Positions 17,946 through 27,512 of a stretch of DNA of 62,831 bases are shown piece after piece. Under the pieces are notes generated by a model, which worked only from the letters and a program-made list of their open reading frames with translations, ran no database searches and had not been told where the DNA came from. A program made the position numbers and the translations under genes. The stretch comes from Bacteroidota bacterium (lineage in GTDB: Bacteria > Bacteroidota > Bacteroidia > Bacteroidales > VadinHA17): contig JADFQJ010000014.1 in the NCBI GenBank assembly GCA_022561875.1, forward strand, positions 1-62,831. Reading direction: 5' to 3'. The first letter of the stretch is position 1; each line of letters opens with the position of its first letter.

Positions 17946-19484
17946 TTACAACGGGATATTACCATGTTTTTTCGGAGGGTTGGATTTCACTTTATTTTCA
18001 GCCATTTCAAGCGCCTGTATTAACTTAAATCTTGTTTGTCTGGGATAAATTATCTCGTCAATATATCCAAGCTCAGCTGCTTTATAAGGATTAGCAAAAT
18101 TTGTTTTGTAATCTTCAACAAGATCGGATTTTTCCATCCCTTCTGTTTTGCCACGGTACAGGATATTAACTGCACCTTCAGGACCCATTACTGCAATCTC
18201 CGCCATTGGATATGCATAATTTACATCAGCCCCGAGGTGTTTACTTGACATTACGCAATAGGCCCCGCCATATGCTTTTCTTGTAATAACAGTAACTTTA
18301 GGGACAGTTGCCTCGGAAAAAGCATAAAGCAGCTTCGCCCCGTGACGTATAATTCCTCCAAATTCCTGCGTCGTACCCGGCAGAAAACCGGGAACATCCT
18401 CTAAAGTAACCAACGGGATATTAAATGCATCACAAAACCGGACAAAACGTGCTCCCTTTATTGAAGCATTAATGTCCAGGACACCTGCCTGCACCTCCGG
18501 CTGGTTGGCAACTATACCTACCGGCTTACCATTAAGTCTGATAAATCCGCAAATAATATTTTGTGCATAATGGAGCATTACTTCAAAAAAATGCTTGTCG
18601 TCTGCTATTGTGGTAATGATCTCCTTCATGTTATAAGGCTTATTGGGATCAACCGGCACAAGTTTCTGGAGAAATTCATCTTCTCTGCGAATATCGTCAA
18701 GACATTCCTTCCTGGGTGGATCATCTATGTTGTTTGAAGGTATAAACCCAATCAATTCTCTGATCATCATCAAAACCTCTTCATCGTCTTCGGCAACAAA
18801 ATGTGCCACTCCACTTCTTGAATTATGGGTCATTGCTCCACCCAACTCCTCCTTCGTAACTTCTTCATGAGTAACTGTTTTGATAACATCAGGACCGGTA
18901 ACGAACATATAACTTGTTTTATTCACCATAAAAATGAAGTCGGTAAGAGCAGGGGAGTATACCGCTCCACCGGCACATGGACCCATAATAGCAGATATCT
19001 GGGGAATAACACCTGAACTCATCACATTACGATAGAAAATATCAGCGTATCCTCCCAGGCTTTGTACACCTTCCTGTATTCTGGCACCGCCGGAATCATT
19101 GAGACCAATTATTGGCGCACCCATTCTTAAGGCAAGGTCCATAAGTTTAACAACTTTATCAGCATTTGTTCTTGAAAGAGTCCCGCCAAAAACAGTAAAA
19201 TCCTGTGCAAAAACATATATCAGCCGGCTATCAATTTTTCCGTATCCTGTTACTACACCATCACCTGGAATTTTTTTCTTGTCCATATCGAAATCAGTGG
19301 TTCGGTGTATCACCATCCGGTCTGTTTCAACAAAGGTTCCTGCATCAAGTAAGATATCGATCCTTTCTCTTGCAGTTTTCTTTCCTATATTATGTTGTTT
19401 CTCTATTCTTTCTTTTCCTCCGCCTAATTCTGCAGCACTTTTTCTTTTTTCAAATTCCTGGAATTTCTCCTCGTGTGTTGGCAT
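17946..19484 (-). CDS. pccB: Acyl-CoA carboxylase carboxyltransferase subunit (propionyl-CoA type)
   Basis: A 512-residue carboxyltransferase with two crotonase-like halves. N half: [30 protein letters not shown] and [14 protein letters not shown]; oxyanion glycines are in [13 protein letters not shown] half: [16 protein letters not shown], the [14 protein letters not shown] biotin/acyl-CoA loop and [12 protein letters not shown]. It is third in an operon with biotin carboxylase and a biotin carrier. The family includes propionyl-CoA carboxylase beta and methylmalonyl-CoA decarboxylase alpha; a linked biotin carboxylase and no Na+-pump subunit favour carboxylation to methylmalonyl-CoA. Confidence 0.9.
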   Translation of the reverse strand: MPTHEEKFQEFEKRKSAAELGGGKERIEKQHNIGKKTARERIDILLDAGTFVETDRMVIHRTTDFDMDKKKIPGDGVVTGYGKIDSRLIYVFAQDFTVFGGTLSRTNADKVVKLMDLALRMGAPIIGLNDSGGARIQEGVQSLGGYADIFYRNVMSSGVIPQISAIMGPCAGGAVYSPALTDFIFMVNKTSYMFVTGPDVIKTVTHEEVTKEELGGAMTHNSRSGVAHFVAEDDEEVLMMIRELIGFIPSNNIDDPPRKECLDDIRREDEFLQKLVPVDPNKPYNMKEIITTIADDKHFFEVMLHYAQNIICGFIRLNGKPVGIVANQPEVQAGVLDINASIKGARFVRFCDAFNIPLVTLEDVPGFLPGTTQEFGGIIRHGAKLLYAFSEATVPKVTVITRKAYGGAYCVMSSKHLGADVNYAYPMAEIAVMGPEGAVNILYRGKTEGMEKSDLVEDYKTNFANPYKAAELGYIDEIIYPRQTRFKLIQALEMAENKVKSNPPKKHGNIPL

Positions 19485-19602
19485 GGTGGATAAACTTTAT
19501 TGTGTTTATATTTTCAAATTTTGTAATTAATGAGATAGAAGATAAGTTGCCCGGCAATGCGAATTAACCGGATAACTGGAAAATAATTTCAAATCTTGCG
19601 TG

Positions 19603-20106
19603 TTACTCAAGCAGAATTAAAGATTGATTACCTTCTATAGTGGCACCCTCTGTTGTCAGAATTTCTTTAATTATACAGTCCTTAGCAGCCTTATATTCAC
19701 TTTCCATTTTCATTGCTGAGATTATTATCAGCGTTTGGCCTGACTCAATACTATCACCAACTTTAATAGGGATCTTCACAACTTTACCCGGCATAGGAGA
19801 AAAAATAGAACTTTGATCCTCATCAAGATTCGTATTATTCCTGTTTTTTCTGTAACGGGCTTCCGCATCCAGGATTTCGACATTGTAATTGTTAAACTTA
19901 TGGATAACAGTAAAATTCCTCTTATTATCCCCTGGTATAACTTTCAGATCGTACGATTTTCCTCTGCACAGTATAGAATAGGTTCCGTTTTCAACCCTTT
20001 CAACATCAACACGATACTTTTTATTTCCAACAGCTATTAATAATTCATTAGCTTGTCGTTCAAGTATCTCAACTTCTATACTCTGTTTATTTACAATAAT
20101 TTCCAT
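19603..20106 (-). CDS. Biotin carboxyl carrier protein
   Basis: A 167-residue biotinyl protein. The C-terminal lipoyl/biotinyl domain starts at SPMPGKVVKIPIKVGDS and has the biotinylated Lys in SAMKMESEYKA. The N-terminal ~90 residues resemble the connecting domain of propionyl-CoA carboxylase alpha. It carries CO2-biotin between the carboxylase encoded upstream and the carboxyltransferase downstream, at spacings of 39 and 118 nt. Confidence 0.92.
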   Translation of the reverse strand: MEIIVNKQSIEVEILERQANELLIAVGNKKYRVDVERVENGTYSILCRGKSYDLKVIPGDNKRNFTVIHKFNNYNVEILDAEARYRKNRNNTNLDEDQSSIFSPMPGKVVKIPIKVGDSIESGQTLIIISAMKMESEYKAAKDCIIKEILTTEGATIEGNQSLILLE

Positions 20107-20145
20107 ATGAGGTTCCTTTAAATTATTGTTTGTTAATCATTGCAG

Positions 20146-21660
20146 TTATAATCTGGTAACTCCTTTTTTTCTTCCAAATTCTTTCCAGGCGTTGCGGGAA
20201 GATGAATGATTGTTCTCCGGTGTGTGGTTCAGATTTAATTGATATTCAAGCAAAGCTGCTATTGCTGCCATATCTTCAGTATTTTCCATTGTATCATCCT
20301 TCACTATATTATTGAAAAGAAAATCATGATTTTGATCAATGAAGTGAGTATTATATTTACCTTTTACAAAGTCGGGCGTTTCCATTATTCGTTTGAGGAA
20401 ATGGAGAGAAGTTTTTATGCCGCCCAGTTTATATTCTTCAAGGCACCTCTTCATTCTGTTAATGGCTTCGGTTCTGGTTTTCCCAAATGTAATAAGCTTT
20501 GAGATCAATGGATCGTAATAAACAGGCACCTCAAATCCTTCAAAAACATAGCCGTCAACCCTTACGCCGATACCTTTCGGTTCAGTCATTTTTTTTATCA
20601 AACCCGGACTTGGCATGAAATTATTATCCGAATCTTCAGCATATATACGGCATTCAATAGAATGACCATTTTGAGTGAGCTCATTTTGCCTATAAGAAAG
20701 TTTATGTCCCCAGGCAATTCTTATTTGTTCTTTCACCAGGTCAATTCCGGTAACGTTTTCAGTAACCGGATGTTCAACCTGAAGCCTTGTATTCATCTCA
20801 AGAAAGTAATAGTTCAGGTCATTATCAACAAGGAATTCAATTGTTCCGGCACCTTCGTAATTAACAGCCTTAGCCGCATCAACAGCATACCTGCCCATTT
20901 CCTTTCGGAGTTTATCTGTCATTAATGGACTCGGGGTCTCTTCAATAATTTTCTGATGTCTCCTCTGTACCGAACACTCTCTCTCAAAAAGGTGAATTAC
21001 ATTTCCATGTTTGTCGGCCAATATTTGAAATTCAATATGATGGGGAGAATCAATATACTTTTCTACATAAATGGAATCATTCCCAAATGAGTCCAGAGCT
21101 TCAGATTTTGCAGACTGTACGGCTTCCCAAACTTCTTCCTTCTTTCTCACAAGTCGCATTCCTTTTCCTCCACCTCCTGCAGCTGCTTTAATCATGACAG
21201 GAAAACCGATATTCTCAGTAGCTTTCAGAGCTTGCTTTTTATCAGTAATATTCTCTTTTGTGCCCGGCACCACCGGAACGCCTGCTTCTATCATTCTTTG
21301 CCGGGCACTGATCTTGTTTCCCATAGTACGAATGGAAAATTCCGAAGGACCGATAAATATTAAACCCGATTTCTTGATCAAGTGAGAAAATTCGGGATTC
21401 TCGGATAGAAATCCATACCCGGGATGAATTGCATCTGCTTTAGTTATTCTGGCTACTTCCAGAATTTTATCCATCCTTAAATAGCTCTCTGCTGAGGGAG
21501 GGGGACCAATACAATATGCCTCATCAGCATATCTCACATGTAATGATCTCCGATCCGCTTCTGAAAAGACCGCTACCGTTTTAACACCCATTTCTTGGCA
21601 TGATCTTATAACCCTGACCGCAATCTCACCACGGTTGGCAATAAGGATCTTTTTGAACAT
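20146..21660 (-). CDS. accC: Biotin carboxylase subunit of acyl-CoA carboxylase
   Basis: A 504-residue ATP-grasp enzyme: MFKKILIANRGEIAVRVIRSCQ start, the HPGYGFLSENPEFS motif, Gly-rich ATP loop AAAGGGGKGMRLV, and catalytic FLEMNTRLQVEHPVTE. It carboxylates biotin using bicarbonate and ATP. First gene of the three-gene carboxylase operon, with a promoter at 21684-21716. A separate methylcrotonyl-type alpha subunit in the same window has its own biotin domain, so this one likely serves the pccB-type transferase. Confidence 0.93.
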   Translation of the reverse strand: MFKKILIANRGEIAVRVIRSCQEMGVKTVAVFSEADRRSLHVRYADEAYCIGPPPSAESYLRMDKILEVARITKADAIHPGYGFLSENPEFSHLIKKSGLIFIGPSEFSIRTMGNKISARQRMIEAGVPVVPGTKENITDKKQALKATENIGFPVMIKAAAGGGGKGMRLVRKKEEVWEAVQSAKSEALDSFGNDSIYVEKYIDSPHHIEFQILADKHGNVIHLFERECSVQRRHQKIIEETPSPLMTDKLRKEMGRYAVDAAKAVNYEGAGTIEFLVDNDLNYYFLEMNTRLQVEHPVTENVTGIDLVKEQIRIAWGHKLSYRQNELTQNGHSIECRIYAEDSDNNFMPSPGLIKKMTEPKGIGVRVDGYVFEGFEVPVYYDPLISKLITFGKTRTEAINRMKRCLEEYKLGGIKTSLHFLKRIMETPDFVKGKYNTHFIDQNHDFLFNNIVKDDTMENTEDMAAIAALLEYQLNLNHTPENNHSSSRNAWKEFGRKKGVTRL

Positions 21661-21683
21661 AAAAAATTGTTTTACAAAACGCC

Positions 21684-21716
21684 CAAAGATATATATTAAA
21701 ATTTATTAATCGCAAA
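21684..21716 (-). promoter_or_regulatory. Bacteroidota-type promoter of the acyl-CoA carboxylase operon
   Basis: On the minus strand TTTG (21716-21713) and TATCTTTG (21691-21684) are separated by 21 nt, giving a start site within about 20 nt of the carboxylase ATG at 21660. Confidence 0.6.
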
Positions 21717-21904
21717 TATTTTATAGAGAACATCTATTTGCCTAATGACTAAAACATGTCGTATATAGCTCATTACATTTCTTATAGCTCATTAGACTAC
21801 ATTTTAGTATCAAAACATGTTTCCATATAAATATGTGCAATGTGTTATTAACAATTGTTGATAACTATTGTTGATTCTTTGTTTATTCTATATTTTGAAA
21901 AAAA

Positions 21905-21935
21905 TTGGACTTACTTAATTAACTTTTTATCTTTG
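21905..21935 (+). promoter_or_regulatory. Bacteroidota-type promoter of the structured RNA
   Basis: TTGG (21905-21908) and TATCTTTG (21928-21935) with 19 nt between fit the consensus well. The predicted start is around 21941, directly before the structured, non-coding block. Confidence 0.65.
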
Positions 21936-21940
21936 ATTTA

Positions 21941-22441
21941 TCAAGTTAGAGATAAAAGGTAGGCTTGAGAGGTTTGGAACTGTGAAAGAAAAGTTTAGGC
22001 TAATCGGGAGCAGAACCCACTCAAGGAAAAGCTAACCAGGCCAACCGGATCAGTTTGAAGAAAGCAAGAGTATTGAACGGGTAAAACCGCGAAATATTCG
22101 ATTCGGACAACGGGTTGGAAAGCTCTCCGGAAAGTGACCTCAAAAGGTGGACAAAGGAAAGATCGCCTCTCAGGAGGAGATCCGGTACAAGTTCAACTCT
22201 TCAGAGTCGGGTTCGTAAGAACCAGGTGCTAAAGAGGCTTTTAAAAAGCCAGGACTGGTGTATGTGAAACTCTTCGGAGGGGATCAATGATCATTTCAGA
22301 TGTAAAAAAGATTTGATCCGAAAGGAACAAGTCAGAGATACAAAAACCAGAATAACCGTAGCTTGGCGCTTTTGAAACCTACGGGAATCAAAAAGTGGAA
22401 TGGGAACGATCTTCTCACGAAGGTGTTCCCATTTGTGTTTT
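21941..22441 (+). ncRNA. Large structured non-coding RNA (~500 nt), family not recognised
   Basis: This stretch is GC-richer than its surroundings, has no coding frame, and sits between a promoter (21905-21935) and a strong terminator (22399-22444). Local helices are dense: CTTGAG/CTCAAG (21964-22025), CCAACC/GGTTGG (22041-22118), GGTTC-GTAA-GAACC (22210-22223, GNRA loop), GGCTT/AAGCC (22236-22250), CTC-TTCG-GAG (22270-22279, UUCG loop), GGATCAA/TTGATCC (22281-22319) and CCGTAG/CTACGG (22356-22384). Signatures of RNase P, tmRNA, SRP RNA and group II intron domain V are not found. It may be a known family I do not recall, or a new one. Confidence 0.7.
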
Positions 22442-22444
22442 AAA
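22399..22444 (+). terminator. Terminator of the structured RNA
   Basis: AATGGGAAC (22399-22407) pairs with GTTCCCATT (22425-22433), topped by an inner ATCTTC/GAAGGT stem with loop TCAC. It is followed by the T-rich TTTGTGTTTT. Confidence 0.8.
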
Positions 22445-22639
22445 ACGTGATACCTTTCACGTCTTTATAAAAATTAATCTAAAATAATCCTGATAATTTT
22501 GTGTTTTCTTATATTTTTCGTAAATTTAATTATTGTCAATAATAATTATTATAGTGAATCTTATGTTGCAGGTCACTGATGATGAGTAAAACTTGTATCT
22601 ACTAGTACTGATTTAGCAAGAATAAATTAAAATAATAAA

Positions 22640-23413
22640 ATGAGTTGGGAAATACATTATGATCTTTGGGAAAATGATGAGGATAATAAGACTATCGCAT
22701 TAGTTATTGAGCAAATCTTAAGGGAGTTTGAAAGGTTAGTACCAACAGGTCCTCCTCTTGGATATAAACCAATTTACCTGGTAAATGACCTGTATTACGA
22801 TCACAGGCTCTATTTGCCTCTTGAAAAAGATAAATACAAAATTGGATTGCAAACTGAGTGTGATACTTTTGAAAAAGCAACTTTTCAATTTGCTCATGAA
22901 CTCTGTCATATTTACTGTGATCCTAGAGCAATAAGCTGGTTGTCGGAAATAATTTGCCATACAATTTCCTTCTATTTTCTTGATCTGCTGGGAGAACGAT
23001 GGGAGGAAAACCCTCCGGATAAGAAATATGATGGTTACAGTGAACACTTCAATAATTTAAAAAATATTAAACTAAGGGAAATTGTTGAAAAAGTTGACCT
23101 TGTTCAAATTCAGGTTTCAAACGAATGGGTCAAAAAAGAAGTTAGAAAAATCCATGATTCCAAAGATTATGGGAACCCAATCATTTACAACATAATTGCC
23201 CTGGAGTTGGTTCCGCAATTTAAGGAAAGTACAGATTCCTGGGCAATATTACCCTTTATTGGTCAGTGTCATATTCCTCCTCCACCTGAAGACACAACTG
23301 ATCTTACTGCAAACAAAGATGTTGTGCCGGACTTTAATAAGCTGTACGATGTGATACCTTCTCATTTGAAGCCTGTTGTCAATTCATGGAAAGATAAAAT
23401 CTGGATTGATTGA
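22640..23413 (+). CDS. HExxH-motif hypothetical protein (putative zinc metalloprotease fold)
   Basis: A 257-residue cytosolic-looking protein with no signal peptide. FAHELCHIYCD (about residues 94-104) contains an HExxH zincin motif, and the Glu in WLSEIICH about 16 residues later could be the third ligand. This resembles ImmA/IrrE-like or other single-domain zincins in motif only. The rest, including the Pro-rich HIPPPPEDTT near the C-terminus, matches nothing I recognise. It follows the structured RNA by about 200 nt on the same strand; a TAATTTTG (22494-22501) could be its own promoter. Confidence 0.6.
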   Translation: MSWEIHYDLWENDEDNKTIALVIEQILREFERLVPTGPPLGYKPIYLVNDLYYDHRLYLPLEKDKYKIGLQTECDTFEKATFQFAHELCHIYCDPRAISWLSEIICHTISFYFLDLLGERWEENPPDKKYDGYSEHFNNLKNIKLREIVEKVDLVQIQVSNEWVKKEVRKIHDSKDYGNPIIYNIIALELVPQFKESTDSWAILPFIGQCHIPPPPEDTTDLTANKDVVPDFNKLYDVIPSHLKPVVNSWKDKIWID

Positions 23414-23557
23414 CATTAATGACCGGTTTTTTTATAGATATAAATTAAATGGTAAGCCGGCTGATCTGCCAAATTAACCAAAGTTCTGAAGGCAATCTGT
23501 TTTTTACTTATCTGCTTATCGTTGCAAAGAACGGGTAAATCAATATTTATAACTATC

Positions 23558-24280
23558 ATGTGCTTCACCATCAATGTGAATATAGTAAAAGAAGAAATGG
23601 AAAAACGGTTTAACGCAACACTCCTTGACCCGGAAGAGTACCGTCCAAGTTATTATTATTCAGCTTTTTCATTTCCTAAGGTACCTGTTATTCCTTCAGA
23701 GAATCAGGAAAGAATTCACCAATATCGGTGGGGGCTTATTCCTTCCTGGTCAAAAGATAACGAATTTGCCTCTTCGATCCGGACAAAAACAGGAAACGCA
23801 AAAGCTGAAACTCTTTTGCAAAAGCCTTCTTTCAGGGGGTCTGTCCAGTCAAAACGATGTCTTGTAATTGCCAGGGGGTTTTTTGAATGGCAAAAAAGAA
23901 ACAATGAGAAAATACCTCACTACATCTATCTGAAAGGTGAGCGGGTATTTGCCTTCGCAGGATTATACGATTCATGGAAGGATCCTGAATCCGGAAATAC
24001 TTTAAATACGTTCAGTATCATTACAACAAAAGCAAATCCGTTACTCGTGCAGATTCATAATACAAAAAAACGTATGCCGGTGATCTTATCAAAAGATGTA
24101 GAAGCAAAATGGCTGGATATTAAACAACCTGTTCACGAAATACTTAGTTTACTTAAGCCTTATCATCAGGATAATATGGAAGCGCATACAATCTCAAAGC
24201 TTATCTCAAAACGAAATGTTGAGAAAAATGTTCCTGAACTTATAGAACCTTATGACTATAACTCAGGAAAACTCTTTTAA
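23558..24280 (+). CDS. SRAP-domain protein (YedK/HMCES), abasic-site DNA-protein crosslinker
   Basis: I chose the ATG at 23558 because SRAP proteins need Cys immediately after Met (MCFTIN), exposed by Met removal to form a thiazolidine with abasic sites in single-stranded DNA. The resulting protein has 240 residues with YRWGLIPSW, the SKRCLVIARGFFEW block (active-site Glu) and IHNTKKRMPVIL (active-site His). It protects replication forks at abasic lesions. It lies alone between an HExxH protein and a converging TonB-like gene. Confidence 0.92.
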   Translation: MCFTINVNIVKEEMEKRFNATLLDPEEYRPSYYYSAFSFPKVPVIPSENQERIHQYRWGLIPSWSKDNEFASSIRTKTGNAKAETLLQKPSFRGSVQSKRCLVIARGFFEWQKRNNEKIPHYIYLKGERVFAFAGLYDSWKDPESGNTLNTFSIITTKANPLLVQIHNTKKRMPVILSKDVEAKWLDIKQPVHEILSLLKPYHQDNMEAHTISKLISKRNVEKNVPELIEPYDYNSGKLF

Positions 24281-24283
24281 TAG

Positions 24284-25033
24284 CTATTGTGCGGCAAAAT
24301 GGTAAGTGATTTTCCCTGACTGCTTATTGGGCGCCGAATAATCTGTATTGAACCTTGACCGTGAAGCCGCTTTTTCTGCTGCCTGATGCAAACATTCATT
24401 AATGATAGCAGTTTCGCTTTTATTTATGGTTGCAATAATTACCAAACCTTTCCTGTCAACTTCAATATCCACTACCACCTTGCCACCACCCTCGCACAGG
24501 TATATTGGAAGCGGAAGTTTCTTTTGCACCCGTCCCGGTAGTTCGTAATATATCCGTGTGGGACCACGGTACCTGGCAGCTATTTCTGCCGACGTTTTCT
24601 CAACCTCCTGCTGTAACTCTTCTGTTCTTTTATCGTTAATAAAGCTCGTAATACCAGCCTGTAGAGCTTCTTTCCTGCGTTTCATCTCATCAATATAGTT
24701 CTCCTTTTCCATAATATCTCCACTTTCAATCAGCTCCTCCTTGATTTGATCTATATATTTCTCAATATCAAACTCTTCATCCGGTTCGGCTGACATATTT
24801 GCTGCTATTGTTGACCAGTATTCCTCTTCATCATAGCCCTGCACTTTTTCTATATGTTTCTCTATTTGCAATATTTCTTTTTCACGCGGTGACTCGAATT
24901 CAATCCACACATACTTCTCTGTGTCTTTGAACGATACTGACAATTTGATCAGCATAAATATGATCGCAAGAACAAAATGAATAACTATTGTTCCCAAAAT
25001 CCCGTAAATATGTCTGTTAAAAAAGTTTTTCAT
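24284..25033 (-). CDS. TonB-like periplasmic protein with N-terminal membrane anchor
   Basis: A 249-residue protein: one TM segment (about 11-32) near the N-terminus, an acidic coiled region (about 50-160) and a C-terminal domain with GGGKVVVDIEVDRKGLVI and CLHQAAEKAASRSRFN. The latter is the TonB C-terminal-like pattern common in Bacteroidota energy transducers. The long linker is Glu/Lys-rich rather than Pro-rich. It may couple proton motive force to an outer-membrane receptor, but no receptor or ExbB/D is adjacent. Confidence 0.7.
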   Translation of the reverse strand: MKNFFNRHIYGILGTIVIHFVLAIIFMLIKLSVSFKDTEKYVWIEFESPREKEILQIEKHIEKVQGYDEEEYWSTIAANMSAEPDEEFDIEKYIDQIKEELIESGDIMEKENYIDEMKRRKEALQAGITSFINDKRTEELQQEVEKTSAEIAARYRGPTRIYYELPGRVQKKLPLPIYLCEGGGKVVVDIEVDRKGLVIIATINKSETAIINECLHQAAEKAASRSRFNTDYSAPNKQSGKITYHFAAQ

Positions 25034-25154
25034 ATCGGATACGAAATTATAAATATTTCTTCGTAGGCATAAAATATATTCCGAATTTTATCTGTACCAG
25101 TTACTTTTTAATGTTATTCTTTATATTTTAGTGACCAAATAAAATTAATTAAAA

Positions 25155-26594
25155 ATGAAAAAAATTCTTTTCAAACACCTGATCGTAGTATTTGCAATTT
25201 TATTGATCAACTCGGGATGTTCAAATAATAATATCCATGAGGAATTCAATTGTTTCTCAATATTGGTTGGAAATAAGGCCACCAGTGATGGATCGGTTAT
25301 GCTGGCACATAATGAAGATGATGGCGGCAGGCAAGTTGTTAACTGGTATAAAGTGCCATCACTTGAACATTCGCCAGATGAGGTAATACATTTTAAGAAC
25401 GGAGGTATTTCTGCCCAACCTGAAAGAACCAACAGCTACCTGTGGCTTGAAATGCCTGGAATGTCTTTTTCTGATTCATATTTAAACCAATATGGCGTCA
25501 GTATCGCCTCAGATGTCTGTGCATCACGTGAAAATAAAGGTATATTCACTGACGGGGGCATTGGTTATTCCCTCAGAAGGATTATGGCTGAAAGATCAAA
25601 AACAGCAAGAGAAGCAGTAAAAATTGGAGGAAGCCTTATTGCAAAATATGGTTATACATCATCAGGCCGGACCTATTGTATAGCCGGACCTGATGAAGCT
25701 TGGATGCTTTCGGTGGTTAACGGTAAACACTGGATGGCACAAAGAGTTCCGGATAACCATGTTGCAGTGATCCCAAATTATTACACTATCGGGGAAATTG
25801 ATCTTGCCGATACTGTAAATTTTCTTGGATCAGCCGATATTATCGAATACGCAATTGAACGAGGATGGTATGATCCGGACAACGGACCCTTCAGCTTCCG
25901 GAAAGCTTACTCCAGCCCCTGGTCGCTAAAAGCAAAATCTAATGTTGCCAGAATGTGGAGAGGAATATATCTGTTGCCGGGTGAAAATTACAAGATGGAG
26001 GATGAATTCCCATTTTCATTTGAACCGGGACATAAGCTAAGTGTAAAGGACCTTATGAAAATACTGCGAGATCATTATGAAGAAACTGATTTACAGCCGG
26101 ATAGCCCGGATCCACATAAAAACAATATAATGAGTATCTGTTCCAATACGAACCAATACGGGTTTATTGCCCAATTGCGAAGTGATATGCCTCCTGAATT
26201 CGGGGCTCTGTTATGGACTGCCCCTCGAAGGCCATGCACACAATCTTTTATACCCTGGTATTCAGGTATATTAAAAGTTCCTGATGGTTTTGGGCGAAAT
26301 ACGTATGACCAGGCCATTGACGAACATTTTAATCCCTCACCCGATATTCATACACCTGTACCGGAACTTGCTTACTGGCGCTATTACGGGGAGTCTGAAA
26401 TTATTATTGATGATTATGAGAAACATTCTGAGAAGGTGATGACTGAAATAAAAGCAACAGAGAGTTATCTTCTTAATAATCAGGATGTTTTTGAAAAGAA
26501 AGTTTTTGAAGCCTGGGAAAAAGATAAACAAAAAGCACTGCAAATGCTTACAGACTATACTGCAAAATGGGTAAAAAAAACTTTGAGTAATTAA
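25155..26594 (+). CDS. C69-family dipeptidase (lipoprotein)
   Basis: A 479-residue protein with a lipoprotein-type signal (ILLINSGC, Cys22) followed by the Ntn-hydrolase start: CFSILVGNKATSDGSVML, whose first Cys (Cys33) is the predicted nucleophile of peptidase family C69 (PepD-like). HNEDDGG and the later YTSSGRTYCIAGPDEAW block are family features. Because the nucleophile is 11 residues after the lipid Cys, a second processing step is implied to free it. It probably cleaves dipeptides in the periplasm. Confidence 0.85.
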   Translation: MKKILFKHLIVVFAILLINSGCSNNNIHEEFNCFSILVGNKATSDGSVMLAHNEDDGGRQVVNWYKVPSLEHSPDEVIHFKNGGISAQPERTNSYLWLEMPGMSFSDSYLNQYGVSIASDVCASRENKGIFTDGGIGYSLRRIMAERSKTAREAVKIGGSLIAKYGYTSSGRTYCIAGPDEAWMLSVVNGKHWMAQRVPDNHVAVIPNYYTIGEIDLADTVNFLGSADIIEYAIERGWYDPDNGPFSFRKAYSSPWSLKAKSNVARMWRGIYLLPGENYKMEDEFPFSFEPGHKLSVKDLMKILRDHYEETDLQPDSPDPHKNNIMSICSNTNQYGFIAQLRSDMPPEFGALLWTAPRRPCTQSFIPWYSGILKVPDGFGRNTYDQAIDEHFNPSPDIHTPVPELAYWRYYGESEIIIDDYEKHSEKVMTEIKATESYLLNNQDVFEKKVFEAWEKDKQKALQMLTDYTAKWVKKTLSN

Positions 26595-26670
26595 AATGAA
26601 CGTACTGATCACAGGATATTATTTATTTTTGTATATTGATCAGTCAAAACTCATATAGCCCGCTATTTAC

Positions 26671-27495
26671 ATGCTACAGGATAAAAAACTTTACCGGGAA
26701 CTGCTACGGCAAAAGGATGAAATTGCCAGGCAAAAAAAGGGAATAATTGAAAGTCTGCAATATGCCAGGCTTATCCAGACCGTTTTGCTTCCTCAACAGT
26801 CGGTAATTAATAAAACTTTAAGTGACAGCTTTATACTTTATCTACCCAGAGATATTGTTAGTGGTGATTTTTACTGGATTTCCGAACAGGAAGAAAATAT
26901 TCTGTTTGCTGCTGTTGACTGTACCGGGCATGGTGTGCCAGGTGCCTTTATGAGTATTCTGGGTATTACATCACTTAACGAAATTGTGAATAATAACGAT
27001 AAGCTGAAAGCAAACAGAATCCTGAATAAATTGAGGGAAAAGATCATGAAATCGTTACACCAAACAGGTAAAGGAGGTGAATCGAAAGATGGGATGGATA
27101 TTGCTTTCTGTATTTTTAATAGAAAAACAAGAGTGTTGCAGTACGCTGGTGCAAATAATCCACTATATTATATTCGCCAAAATACAATGAATGAAATAAA
27201 ACCAGACAAAATGCCGATAGGGATCAGTGGTGTTGAAGAGAAATCATTCAGGAATCATGTTATGAAAATGAGAAAAGGAGATATGTTGTATATCTTCACC
27301 GATGGTTATCCCGACCAGTTTGGAGGGCCAAAAGAAAAAAAATTCAAATACAAACCATTTAGAAATCTTTTACTTGAGATACATGATAAAAACATGGAGG
27401 AACAAAAAGAAATACTTTCATCAACCTTTTTTGATTGGAAAAAGGATTACGAACAAGTAGATGACATCCTTATAATAGGTGTTAGAATAAATTAA
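26671..27495 (+). CDS. PP2C-type SpoIIE-domain serine/threonine phosphatase
   Basis: A 274-residue protein with a short N-terminal coiled coil (KKLYRELLRQKDEIARQKKG) and a SpoIIE/PP2C domain: SGDFYWI, AVDCTGHGVPGAFMS, GMDIAFCIFN, YIFTDGYPDQFGG and DDILIIGV, giving the metal-binding Asp residues. Such domains usually end a sensor protein with TPR or 7TM modules; here the sensor part is missing. A minus-seven-like TATTTTTG (26624-26631) precedes it. The OLD-like ATPase gene starts 17 nt after its stop, suggesting co-transcription. Confidence 0.85.
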   Translation: MLQDKKLYRELLRQKDEIARQKKGIIESLQYARLIQTVLLPQQSVINKTLSDSFILYLPRDIVSGDFYWISEQEENILFAAVDCTGHGVPGAFMSILGITSLNEIVNNNDKLKANRILNKLREKIMKSLHQTGKGGESKDGMDIAFCIFNRKTRVLQYAGANNPLYYIRQNTMNEIKPDKMPIGISGVEEKSFRNHVMKMRKGDMLYIFTDGYPDQFGGPKEKKFKYKPFRNLLLEIHDKNMEEQKEILSSTFFDWKKDYEQVDDILIIGVRIN

Positions 27496-27512
27496 TTGTA
27501 AATTGTTAACAG

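Noticed and set aside
17946-21660. Na+-pumping methylmalonyl-CoA decarboxylase
   Set aside because: The carboxyltransferase would fit, but the operon contains a biotin carboxylase and no membrane beta-subunit, so a carboxylase is the better reading.
21941-22441. RNase P, tmRNA or group II intron as identity of the large RNA
   Set aside because: No GAGGAAAGTCC core of RNase P, no tRNA-like ends or tag frame of tmRNA, and the 3' hairpin lacks the AGC triad and bulge of group II domain V. GGTTGGAAAGC at 22113-22123 resembles an intron word but stands alone.
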